DNA of 64,000 bases from Trichostrongylus colubriformis (lineage: Eukaryota; Nematoda; Chromadorea; Rhabditida; Trichostrongylidae): positions 51,664,727-51,728,726 of the forward strand of contig OZ022259.1 in NCBI GenBank assembly GCA_963978905.1, in the 5' to 3' direction. The position numbers and the translations under genes are program-made. Shown one piece after another: positions 22,597 through 31,899 of this stretch; the first letter of the stretch is position 1; each line of letters begins with the position of its first letter. The notes beneath the pieces were generated by a model that ran no database searches, was not told the origin of the DNA, and saw only the letters and a program-made list of their open reading frames with translations.

Positions 22597-22699
22597 CTGC
22601 GTCACACCTTTCGAATCCACTCCGACCTCAACAGTTTTGCTCAGTTGACCAATAATAGAGCTCAGTTGGTCGGAATAAGTTCGAACAGGTGTGACGCAG
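22597..22699. mobile_element. Tiny MITE (103 bp)
   Basis: CTGCGTCACACCTTTCGAA at the left and, inverted, CTGCGTCACACCTGTTCGAA at the right form about 30-bp imperfect terminal repeats. The interior is about 40 bp. Target duplication is not clear. Confidence 0.55.
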
Positions 22700-22818
22700 T
22701 TATGTGGCACCATGATGGGGGACGGCCGATTCTATCGTCACGCCCATTGCGTCGCGACGCGCACGCCGCGCGCGGCCACTTGCGCGGCAGATAGCGATGG
22801 GGAGCTTAAGCATTGAGA

Positions 22819-22903
22819 CACTGAATGGTGTAGAGGAGCGTTTTCGTCTTGAAACGACATTCAGACGTTTCAAGACGGAAACGCTCCTCTACACCATTCA
22901 GTG
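22819..22903. repeat. Near-perfect 37-bp hairpin with 11-nt loop
   Basis: Arms 22819-22855 and 22867-22903 pair over 37 bp with a single mismatch, which would be a G-U pair in RNA. The left arm starts CACTGAATGGTGTAGAGG and the loop is GACATTCAGAC. It could be a hairpin RNA gene or a minimal foldback transposon; the arms are more perfect than most animal pre-miRNAs. Confidence 0.65.
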
Positions 22904-23352
22904 CCCGCAGCGAGTAACGCGACAGTTCTTCTCTAGACCAGATACTTTGCCCACAGTTGCTCTCATGAAAGTCAGCTCACGAAGGTTGATGTCAGTTTCC
23001 TTTACAGTTCATTCTCCATTTCAAGACCTACACAGAAGCTATGAACAAGACCGCAGTGGGTGAAAACCATGAAGGAACACAGATTGTCGCCAGTTGCTTG
23101 GGCAGACGCTTTCAATGGAAGAGCCTATCCGCCTTCATAATGAAACAATTCTCGACTAAATATTAATACAATGTTCTGAGAATACATTATCACCTAATGA
23201 ACAATAGTTATTCACTGTCCCCTTCACAATCCCAAGCCTATTCCCTGCCATCTTGGCCGCGAGGAGTGCGACGCCGCATGCCCCTCCCACTAGCGCGGCG
23301 TCGCGGTCTAGGTGACGATGGAATCGGCCCACACCCCAACATGACAACGTAA

Positions 23353-23437
23353 AAAGCTGCAGCCAGGATGGTTACCCGAGAAACTAAGCCTCAAGTAAGC
23401 GAGTCCACCTATCTGGTCATCGTGAAGTGCACCTTAT
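23353..23437. repeat. Dispersed repeat, copy 1
   Basis: About 75% identical to 37013-37099. Shared runs include GGCTACCCGAGA-type, CTCAAG and GGTTATCGTG-type segments. A GC-rich stretch precedes both copies. Nature unknown. Confidence 0.5.
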
Positions 23438-23568
23438 ATGGCGACCGATCTAAACTGCTAACAGCTCATAGAGGCTAATATGTTACTACCCTCTGAATAA
23501 TGGTTTCTGCCTTTTGATGATTCAAACTATCATCACATCACCAATCGACATCGATGCGTTCTGGATTT

Positions 23569-23610
23569 GTAATATTATTCTATTATATTACTGTTATATA
23601 TTATATTATA
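23569..23610. repeat. AT-rich microsatellite flanking mariner A
   Basis: A run of TATTA/TATATT units immediately left of the mariner terminal repeat. Similar tracts sit at 26094-26111, 27010-27026, 27475-27525 and 28297-28505. Confidence 0.8.
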
Positions 23611-23688
23611 TTAGGCTGTCCCAAAAATCTTCCGGATTTTTTCTTATCACTTTTTATTATTTTTTCTTCCAACAAACAACAATTAGGC

Positions 23689-23898
23689 AACAACGTACTC
23701 ACCACTGTTATCGACAGCACTCTGTCCCCTCATAGGTAGATTGCTGATTCCCTCCTCCCAGAACTCTGGGTTCTGAGAGTCGAAGAAGTCAGCGATCGCC
23801 TCTGCAAGCAAGTCAGAATCAACGAATTTCCTCTTGGCCAGGAAGGATTCAAGAGGATGGGTAAGGTGATAGTCAGAAAGGGCAATGTCTGGAGAGTA
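23689..23898 (-). pseudogene. Mariner A transposase, C-terminal part
   Basis: On minus it reads SPDIALSDYHLTHPLESFLA, then SDLLAEAIADFFDSQNPEFW and SAVDNSGEYVVA before a stop, the standard mariner C-terminus with the third catalytic Asp. Across the retroposon, the flank at 25225 reads GWDVLPHPPYS, so removing the insert and one target copy restores HPPYSPDIALSDYHL in frame. The insertion therefore struck an already complete C-terminal frame. Confidence 0.88.
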
Positions 23899-25218
23899 AG
23901 TGCATGTGGTTTACTTTGATTTTGCTAAGGCATTCGATAGAGTCCCTGTTCAACTTCTCTTGTCCAAAATGCAGTATGTTGGCTTCCATAGTAGAGTAAT
24001 CAATTGGATTGCCTCCTTTTTGCATAGCCGTACCTATCAAGTCCGAGTTGGCCATGTTTTATCTAGGTCATACATAGCCTCTAGCGGAGTGCCTCAAGGC
24101 GGCGTTCTGTCCCCCTTGCTGTTTTCAGTCTATACATGTGATCTGCCTGTTACTATTTCTCGATTTGGAGTTTCTTGTCTAATGTACGCTGACGTTATTA
24201 AGATATACAAAGTCGTCCAAGATTCAACACATCAAGAAAACCTACAGGCGGCTATCGAGTGTGTTAAGAGCTGGTCCATTGAGTGGGGATTGCCGCTTTC
24301 TCATGAAAAAACTAAAGTCTTCTGCTTAAACAGTAGTAAAACAGCCACCAAATACAGTCTAGGATCTAAGGTGCTTCAGCAAGTCATGGTAGTTGGCGAC
24401 CTTGGTGTCAAGTTTGATAATAAGCTCGGCTTCGATATTCATTACAAAGAAATTGTACATAAAGCAATGTGTAGGCTTTACAATCTCTTCAGAGCTGTTA
24501 GATCTAAAGATTCAAAAATCCTCATCAGAGCCTACAAAAGCTACGTAAGGCCAATACTGGAATCAGGAACAACTATTTTCTCCCCTTACAAGAAAAAGGA
24601 TATTTCTCTCTTGGAAAGTGTTCAAAGCAGTTTTACACGCAAGTTGGCTATGCGATGCACTGGTCTGGGCTATCAGTTTATTCCAGGCAGTGTTGAACGT
24701 CGTCGTATTTACTCACTCCCGAGTCTACTTGTTCGAAGAAAGATCAATGACCTCGTAATGGCATTTAAAATCCTTACCAATAAGGCTTCGGTCAACCCAG
24801 ACGACTTTTTTATTCTAAATCACTCCAAAACGCGGGTAGGTGCTACTAAAATCAGGTGTCCGGCAGTAAGAACTCAGGTACGAGCTAAATATTTCTCAGT
24901 CAGAATAGTAGCTCTTCTCAACAAAATAGTACGTAAGGATGTCATGCATTTTTCTCTTAAAACTTTTAAAGCTTTAGCAAAAAAGTCAGTGCCTGCAGAG
25001 GATTCCTCCATTTCTGATCTATGACGTTGCCACTAATTTCTTAGCTGTCCTTTCTTTCTGCTCTTCGTTATGTTCTTTTTTTTTGTTGTTGTTTTGTCTT
25101 GTTTTTTTTCATTCACCTTTTGGTATGCACCACTTACTAAGTCCGCGATGTTTCTTCTCTTTGGAGTTGTCATACCCACGTGGACTTTGTCTACGTTAAT
25201 TGATAAAGATAAAGATAA
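23899..25218 (+). mobile_element. 5'-truncated CR1-like non-LTR retroposon inserted in mariner A
   Basis: About 1.32 kb flanked by a 6-bp target duplication AGAGTA (23893-23898 and 25219-25224). The 3' end is a short tandem repeat, GATAAA x3, as in CR1/L2-type elements. It starts abruptly within the RT palm, the usual 5' truncation of target-primed insertion. Confidence 0.9.
23900..25024 (+). pseudogene. CR1-like reverse transcriptase, C-terminal 374 residues
   Basis: The open frame starts at VYFDFAKAFDRVP (RT motif A) and continues with SGVPQGGVLSPLLFSVYT, the motif-C position CLMYADVIKIY, then a thumb and C-terminal extension (SYVRPILESGTTIFSP, CTGLGYQF, RRRIYSLPSLLVRRKIND). The second Asp of the canonical YADD is Val here, so catalysis would be lost. 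There is no endonuclease or ORF1 in this copy. The frame has no stop, which suggests a fairly recent insertion of a sequence already inactive or mutated at one residue. Confidence 0.92.
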
Positions 25219-25583
25219 AGAGTATGGCGGGTGGGGCAGCACATCCCAGCCGGGCTCCTGTAGCTTGGCGTCTGTTGGAGCTGGTGAGTGTATACGGAAG
25301 CGAGGCCTGTCACGCCTTGTACCAGCACCTCTTGGAAAAGCATTCCTTCCGCGTCCACGAGCAGCAGAGTAGAATCCTTCGAATGGGGGTCGGACATGGG
25401 CTGCGTTGGCGGCTCGGCGTCACGTAGCAGGCAAAAGGCGCGGGGTGCGTTAGTACCGTACATGTCCCAGCTTTCATCGCCGTAGCCACATAGACGAGAA
25501 AGTCGTTGCGATGCGGGCGGAGCAGCAGCGATTGACAGATGTTCGCACGGGCACTTTCGTGAGCATCCGTCAGGGCATGAGAT

Positions 25584-25988
25584 TCATCGCGACAGCACCT
25601 TCCGATAGCCGGGCTCGTGGAGGCGACGATTTACGGTTATGAGTGCTTGTCCATTCCTCTCCGCCAGCTCGCGCATGGTGGTTTCAGGATCGGCGCGAAC
25701 AGCGGAGAGCAGCGTCTTGTCGTCGAATGTGTGTGGGCGTCCCGTGCGTGGCTTGTCTTCCATGTCAATCTCGCCGTTGCTTAAGCAGATGAGCCAGCGG
25801 AGCACGGTCTCGTAGCTCACACATCCCTTGCTGAATGCAGCGTTGATGGAGTCGCAAGCTTCCGTCGCTTTGCTGCCCCAAGACCAGCTATAGTAGATGA
25901 CACCACGTTTTGGGTGGGTATCGACTACGGGCACTGTGGCTCTCTCCACGGAATCTGGTGGGTCAATATATATTTTACTAGAAAGCAT
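25584..25988 (-). pseudogene. Mariner A transposase, N-terminal part
   Basis: It encodes VIYYSWSWGSKATEACDSIN, CVSYETVLRWL, EDKPRTGRPHTFDDKTLLSA, DPETTMRELAERNG and YRKVLSR. This is the paired HTH region of mariner transposases with the 'D.PR.GRP' linker. The frame ends at a stop near 25580, but homology goes on in the next frames to GDESWDMYGTNAPRAF and TLLLVDAEGMLFQE. Confidence 0.88.
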
Positions 25989-26111
25989 AGAGATCGTTCT
26001 ACCATATTCGTGAAGCTTCTAGAACTGCCTCGAAGTAAACAAGAGTTATTGATTTTTTTGGAAAATCCTACAAGACTTTTGGGACAACCTAATATATTAT
26101 TATATATATTA

Positions 26112-27009
26112 TTAGGTTGATTCATAATAAATCGGACAAATGGTAGTGATGATTTCTAAAGATCATAACTATGCAACGAGTTAACGAAAATGGACGCGCG
26201 AGGTACCGTTGGAATGAGTATGAAAAGCTTTTTGAGTACCGCAAAATAATCACTCCAAAGTAGTTTCGTTCCGCCACCATGCCGCACGATTTCAAGCCGT
26301 CCAGAGACCACATCCGCAACGTCATACTATTTATATCGCTATCTGGCCAGGAACCCGCGGATATCGGCAGACGTCTGATAGAAGTTCACAAGGAGCATGC
26401 CCCCGGCAGAAGTACACTGTAGTTGTAGCATTCGAAGTTTGCATCAGGCGACTATTCCATCGAACACGAAAACCGCGGTTGGTGGAGCGTACACGGCGTA
26501 GAGTACTGGGAGCTGCTCGATGAAGGTACCACAGTATCCGCAGACGTCTACGTTCGTCAATTACGGGAATTGAAGGCCAATGTCCAAAGTTCGCTACGGC
26601 GGCGGTCACATGTCTACTTCCAGCACGACAACGTGTCTACTTCCACAGACCGCACTTCGCAAGATCGACCAAGGCCGAGCTGCTGTCGTACAGTTGGACC
26701 GTACTTCTATACCCACCGTACTCCCCAGGCCTGGCCCCTTCAGATTTCCACCTTTCCTCCCACAGTCAACGCCACCTGGACGGCCAAGACTTCAAAACTC
26801 GCGACGACGTCAAGACGGCACTCGGCAACTTCTTCAAGCTCCAGCCTCCGGCCTTCTGGAGCAAGGGCATCCATGATCTGCCTAACCCGTGGCAGAAGGT
26901 CATCGATAAAGATGGAGCATAGTTCAAGTGAATCCCAGTTGTCGTTAAAAAGTTGCACGACAATGATTAAAATTTGTCAATTTGTCCGATTTATTATGAA
27001 TCAACCTAA
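26112..27009 (+). mobile_element. Mariner element B, internally deleted (898 bp)
   Basis: The terminal repeats are perfect for 30 bp: TTAGGTTGATTCATAATAAA at the left, and its inverse at 26980-27009. It differs from mariner A in terminal sequence and is in opposite coding orientation. It lies directly in TA-rich sequence next to A. Confidence 0.92.
26278..26923 (+). pseudogene. Mariner B transposase, degenerate
   Basis: The start region reads MPHDFKPSRDHIRNVILF and EPADIGRRLIEVH (mariner N-terminal HTH). The C-terminal part, in another frame from about 26650, reads STKAELLSYSWTVLLYPPYS, PGLAPSDFHLSSH, DFKTRDDVKTALGNFF and PAFWSKGIHDLPNPWQKVID with the third catalytic Asp in SDF. The centre, with the first Asp, is deleted, leaving roughly 215 of about 345 codons. 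It is non-functional. Confidence 0.88.
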
Positions 27010-27026
27010 TATATTATATTATATAT

Positions 27027-27478
27027 TACCAGTTGGGCTGGCGCACACAACTGCGCGCGTCACATATGGAAGCATGCTATCACATATGGAAGCATGCTAA
27101 CTGGTCTTGATCGATATCGATCGGTCAGTATCATCACTCGAACGGTTTTAGAAACAGAGAATTCGCAAAAACGGAAAAGGAGAACTAAATTCCCCCGTCA
27201 ATCTCGTCCTTATACCACTCCAAGAATTGAGAGTCCCAGGTTTGCTACGACGCGAGATATCAATTTCTCGTCATTTGCCTTTCGAGGCTCCTTATCAGCC
27301 CTTATCAGTTGCCATCACTTCCGTTCCCTCACCACTGATGTTCCCTTACCACCCCTTATATCACTTTAGAAATTCAGAGTCCCAGCTCTACTGCGACGCG
27401 AGGTATGAATTACGTGACAGACGGACGGACAAAGGGACGGAGTGACAGACAGACGAAGCGTTTTATATATCGTAGGGA
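27027..27478 (-). mobile_element. Satellite-bearing Helitron-like element, minus copy
   Basis: Read on minus from 27478, it starts ATCCCTACGATATATAAAA, then has a CTGTC/CCGTCC tract, about 1.3 units of a ~145-bp repeat (to about 27220) and a tail that ends ..CAGCCCAACTGGTA at 27027. The 5' end matches that at 16960. The tail equals the right half of 28046-28296. The head-tandem-tail plan resembles Helentron-type elements with internal satellites, but no CTRR end was established. Confidence 0.5.
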
Positions 27479-27534
27479 TTATATTATATATTATATAATA
27501 TATTATTATCACTACTATATATAATCCGTTAGTC

Positions 27535-28045
27535 TGTCTGTGTGTGTGTCCGTCCGTCTGTCTGTCACGAAATTCATATCTCGCGTCGCAGCAAAGCTGG
27601 GAACCTGAGTTTTTAAAGTGATATAGGGGGTGATAAGGGAACTGGTGAGGGAGCCGAAGTGATAGCAACTGATAAGAGGTGATAAGGAGCCTCGAAAGGC
27701 GAATGGTGGGAAATACATATCTCATGACGCAGCAAGGCTGGGAGCCTGATTTTTACAAGTGATATAGGGGGTGATAAGGAAACATTAATGGTGAGGGACC
27801 GGAAGTGATAACGACTGATAAGGACTGATAAGGAGCCTAGATAGGCGAATGGCGTGGAATTGATATCTCGCGTCGCAACAAAGCTGGGATCCTGAGTTTT
27901 GGATATGATATAGGGGGTTGTAAGGGGACAACAGTGGTGAGAGACCGGAAGTGATAGCATGATAAAGACTGATAAAAGGCCTAAAAAGACGAATGTCGGA
28001 AAATTCATTTCGCGTAGCAGCAAAGCTGGGATCATGAATTTTAGA
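27535..28045 (+). repeat. Tandem ~142-bp satellite array
   Basis: The marker GCTGGGA recurs at 27596, 27737 and 27883, with GCTGGG at 28025, giving spacings of 141, 146 and 142. Each unit has GATATAGGGGG, GTGAGGGA and GATAAGGAGCC boxes. The inverted units at 27225-27420 have the same boxes. The units differ from each other by roughly 15-20%. Confidence 0.85.
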
Positions 28046-28296
28046 TACCAGTTGGGCTGGCGCACAGTACTGCGCGCGTCACACATGGGAGCACGCAAAA
28101 TGAGCTCGATCGATATCGATTGGCGCGGAAGGACGAGATTGAAGGGGAGGGGTTTAATTTCCTTTTCCTGTTTTTGCGAATTCCCTGTTTCTGCAAACCG
28201 TTCTAATGATGATACTGATCGATCGATATCGATCGAGCCTAATCAGCATGCTTCCATGTGTGACGCGCGCAGTAGTGTGCGCCAGCCCAACTGGTA
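28046..28296. mobile_element. 251-bp palindromic unit with TACCAGTTGGGCTGG ends
   Basis: The ends TACCAGTTGGGCTGGCGCAC and its inverse extend to about 50-80 bp at about 88% identity. Inside are palindromes GATCGATATCGATC on both arms. It could be an independent MITE or the 3' tail of the Helitron-like element, since the copy at 27027 has only one half. Confidence 0.75.
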
Positions 28297-28505
28297 TATA
28301 TTATATATTACATATTATATATTATATATTATATATTATATATTATATATTATATATTATATATTATATATTATGTATTATATATTATTATATATATTAT
28401 TATACATATATTATTATACATATATTATTATATATATTATTATACATATGTATTATATATTATTATACAATATATAATTACTATTATTATAATATAATAA
28501 TATTC
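28297..28505. repeat. AT microsatellite (TATATTA)n
   Basis: About 200 bp of TATATTATATTA-type repeat. It is self-complementary and a likely landing site for TA-targeting elements. Confidence 0.95.
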
Positions 28506-28619
28506 TAGATGTTGCAAAACAAGTGAATCATTTTGTTATGCGGTACCACAAGCATCAAAGCATATCGATCACCGGACCCTGTAAAATTCCAAACAGTGTC
28601 GCACGTTCAAAGTAGTTCG

Positions 28620-28985
28620 AAATGTGGGGATCAGCCGAACACCTATTTTATTCCAGGTCATTCATGTTTCGGCAGTACCTCCTTGCACACCAGTCCGAAA
28701 ACTCGGGCATGGGTGCTGCACGCAACATCCGGGCTATGTCGTGGTTGTATCGCTAGTCATCGTGCGGCTTCCGAACATGGCATCCGAACATAGCATTTGT
28801 GCGATGGCATTTTCCAGGCGCCTGCCTTTCAGCTACGACCTGATGCTGACAATGCTACCATTTTTGCAATTCATTCAGGACATAGTTCGTGGAACAGCAT
28901 GGTCTGAACGTCTTGGCTTTGAATGTGCACACTTGTGCTTTCACCTTGATCATTCGACTACTCGTACTTTAGCAAAAAGGAAGGT
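28620..28985 (-). repeat. SINE-like copy related to the RTE leader at 42672-43005
   Basis: It shares collinear blocks with 42690-43000: ACTCGGGC with CTGCRCGC, the run ACCATTTTTGCAATT, and the segment matching the tRNA-like head (GAATGTGCACACTTGTGC). Here the A and B boxes are mutated. It has no coding part, so it is either a SINE or a cut-off RTE 5' leader. Confidence 0.55.
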
Positions 28986-29839
28986 AAAGTAGCTGAAAAA
29001 CGAAGGTGTGCCCAAGCACCAACCGTTCTCAAAGGAAATGTACTCAAGATCTAGTATAGCCCTTATCACGCCGAAAGGAAAAATAACGCATACGCGCTTC
29101 GAAAAAATAGAAGGTTCAGCGACTTCTCGTTTTCTCACACTATCTAGAATTCTCCACATTTTCCGGAACCCTACTCACAGAACGTTCATCATTCGCAACA
29201 TTATAAAACCTTCACATTTATAGAAGAAGCAGCGACGGAACACAAGTATCTTTGATTGCGATTTACCAAACTGTAAAATGAACAGCACCGTGAATAGAAT
29301 AATGAACAAGGATTGAAATTCACTAAGCCTGCTGGAAGTAGTCCAGCAGTGTATTTAGATGGTCATTTATCCATGCGATTCGAATACTGACGATTTCAAG
29401 AGCCTTGTGGAACTGATTCAATTCAGCTGCTTCTTTGTGTTCATTCATAAAGTTCTTTATCTAGAAAAGAAATTCGGTTTTCATTCATGTAGATGTATCG
29501 GTAGCGCTCCCTTGATCATTTTTTCCAACGTTCGAACAAATTTGGCAATTAGGCATTTTGGAATTGAGTTTGGACGTTTCGCATGCTCTTTCAGACCACT
29601 AGATGGCGAAACTAATCGCATTACGTGTATATCTAGGTCCCTCCCCCCATTTGATCGACAGATGGCAAAGCGCAGAGCAAAATGGGTGGGAGTTCATTCG
29701 ATATATTCTTTCACTAGATTCGCGATGTAAAGTTCGCAAGCACCACATAGTGTTATAATTACCCGTTCTTGCGTTTTGCACAAACCACTGAATTCGATTT
29801 ATGAAGATCAATGTGCACATGGCATTGTGCTATATCACC

Positions 29840-31700
29840 GTTGGTTCCCGTAGGTGTAGCCCGGTATCCTTTCAAGTCCTCCACACAAAACCTATCATTG
29901 CGGACGATACTGGTTGAAAATTGATCTGAGATATTCGCTCTCCTCTCCTAATGTCTCACAGCTGTGGTGTAATGACACCTATCCTCGCATGGCAGCCCAC
30001 ACACTATCTCACAACGTGTTACGCGTTTTGGCCTCGCCGACCCTGACACGAGCTCATCTTCCAAGAGCAACGTCTCTCACTTTTACTTCTCCTTTTCCCG
30101 TTCCCTTTTCCCAAATGCTTTCAAAACGCAATTACGAGATTTCGACTTGTTCAACAACCCCTCCCAGGAATATTAATTGTTTCACACCAGAAGATACTTT
30201 AAATATCATCGGTCAAGGAGCTTACGTGTAATGCTACCCGAACGAGAAAACGTCGCTCTACTGAGCAGCTGAGACACATGTCCTGTTAAAATGCAGGGTG
30301 CGAATGGTGGTATGAGTACAAAGACGTATGCCGATACCACAGTTCTTTCTATTTAGATGGGAAGACATGAGGGACATTCATCAAACCAGGAAGTCTTAAT
30401 GGTGCCGTGGCCTCTACATGCTCACAACTAACTTGGCTTTTCTTGTTCTCACAAGCTTGCTAGTCACAAGCTTTTCGGGTAGGCAATAGGATTATTCTAT
30501 TCGAAAGGGATCTTCGGTGAAAATACTATAATAAGTCACATGTCATCTAATAGAAAGGAATCTTGAAAGCACACCATGCCATAATCACGTTAGTGGCTTA
30601 CTTTCTTGGGGCAAGTGGGTACACGGATAACTTCTCACGCTGCACCTTTGCTGCGGCTGCAGGTGCACCCTCACGAATGTACCTGCTTGAACACAACCGA
30701 GCCACGTGGACCCAATCAAACCACACCTGCCCTTAGATAAACAAATTTCCAACGTGGCTCACATGAAGAAAGAAACATGCGATAAGGGAAAATAATTCAA
30801 TGAAACAGCCGATCCAGTGATGAAGGCAACTTCCACGTGGCAGCACAATACCGTGAGAGTGCATCGTGCAGCCGCAACAAACATTCAGTGTAAGCAGTGG
30901 TCCAAGGATCTACTCGCTCCAAGAAAGTGAAATACTAATCTGATCATTGCGTGGTTGGCCTTCAATGTTATTCGTGCTGAGCATGCTGACTTTCATCTAA
31001 TTCGAAAAGCAGAAAGTTTTTAGGTCCGTCATAGTGTTTGAAAAAATGAGCACCACTGTTGATTCCCACAGATGCCTACACTGTATCAATTGGTCTCAAG
31101 TTGATGGAAGACCGAATATCGTCACGAGGGCACAAGACCACATTAGAGCAAAGCGAAGTACAGCTACAATATGCGTGTATTAGTAAGGTGTGAGAGATCA
31201 TTGCTCGAAATATCATAATTTTTCAGATTATCCTAAACCGCTTCGATACACTGAAGTTACAGCAAGTCCGAGGCAGATATGATATGATAGTCTACCTTGA
31301 ATAACTGAATACTGCGACTGAGCTTTGACAGGCCTAGTTGGTGGGGTACCCGGGTGCCTAAACAGGTGCACGATGTGACCTCATGATCGAGGTAGCTGTA
31401 GCAGTGATGTAAAGAGCACTGAAAAGGGAACGACAGTTATCACGTTCGGCTCTATCTCCAGTAAGAACTCGATTATCACGCCTGTCCGATTTCTTTTTCT
31501 CTTCAATGCCGCGCTCTCCTGCATATTTCTTCGCGATAACTTATTGTGGTCAAGAATCATAGCGCGCCGCTGCTTCGGAATCGTCTCTTGACGGATATGT
31601 AGTCGTGACATTAACAAATGAATTTGAAATTCAATCTGACCTTATTGTAGTGTTCTTCAGTATGACCTACACTGAGGCACGCTTCGATCACTTTATTTAA
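29840..31700. repeat. Segmental duplication, copy 2
   Basis: The partner of 18250-21760 in the same orientation. Similarity may start earlier, since GATCGACAGATGGCAAAGCG near 29645 matches 17562. A 334-bp insertion (30599-30932) is absent from copy 1. Confidence 0.55.
30599..30932. mobile_element. MITE inserted in duplication copy 2
   Basis: The left end TTACTTTCTTGGGGCAAGTG and the right end, inverted, TCACTTTCTTGGAGCGAGT pair at about 17 of 20. The block interrupts an otherwise collinear match to 19527, so it inserted after the duplication. Internal GCAGCCGCA and GAGCCACGT palindromes are present. Confidence 0.6.
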
Positions 31701-31852
31701 TAGGATAACCTCTCGGACACTAAAAAATGTGCAATGTAAACAGCTCGGAATTTTGAGGTTTTTGTCTCCCGTTGAGAGAGGAAATTATCGAAAACATCGG
31801 GTTCGCTTCTCAGAATGCCTATGTATACTGAAGATGATATTTCTGTGCTATA

Positions 31853-31896
31853 CTTCAACCTGCTCTACCACGTTGACTTCAACCTGCTCTACCTTC
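31853..31896. repeat. 22-bp tandem duplication
   Basis: ACTTCAACCTGCTCTACC occurs twice with a 22-bp period. Probably simple slippage. Confidence 0.6.
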
Positions 31897-31899
31897 CGA

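Larger units (their letters stand above)
23611..26093 (-). mobile_element. Mariner element A, split by a CR1-like insertion
   Basis: Terminal repeats are TTAGGCTGTCCCAAAA (left) and, inverted, TTAGGTTGTCCCAAAA (right). Without the 1.3-kb insertion the element would be about 1.16 kb. On minus the transposase has an N-terminal HTH part (25988-25584), the first Asp in GDESW (about 25475), the second in VDAEG (about 25360) and the third in SPDIALSDYHL (about 23880). Known: DD34D mariner layout, family length about 345 residues. Here the segment between the second and third Asp is shortened (no HDNARPH), there is a stop near 25580 and frames shift, so it is dead. Confidence 0.9.
27513..28296 (+). 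mobile_element. Satellite-bearing Helitron-like element, plus copy
   Basis: It starts in CTATATATAATCCGTTAGTC, then a CTGTCTGTGTG/CCGTC tract, nearly four repeat units of 141-146 bp, and the palindromic tail 28046-28296. With the minus copy it forms a head-to-head pair about a 35-bp AT core near 27495. Confidence 0.5.

Noticed and set aside
28297..28505. Possible origin or matrix-attachment sequence
   Set aside because: Plain TATATTA microsatellite; nothing beyond base composition supports a function.
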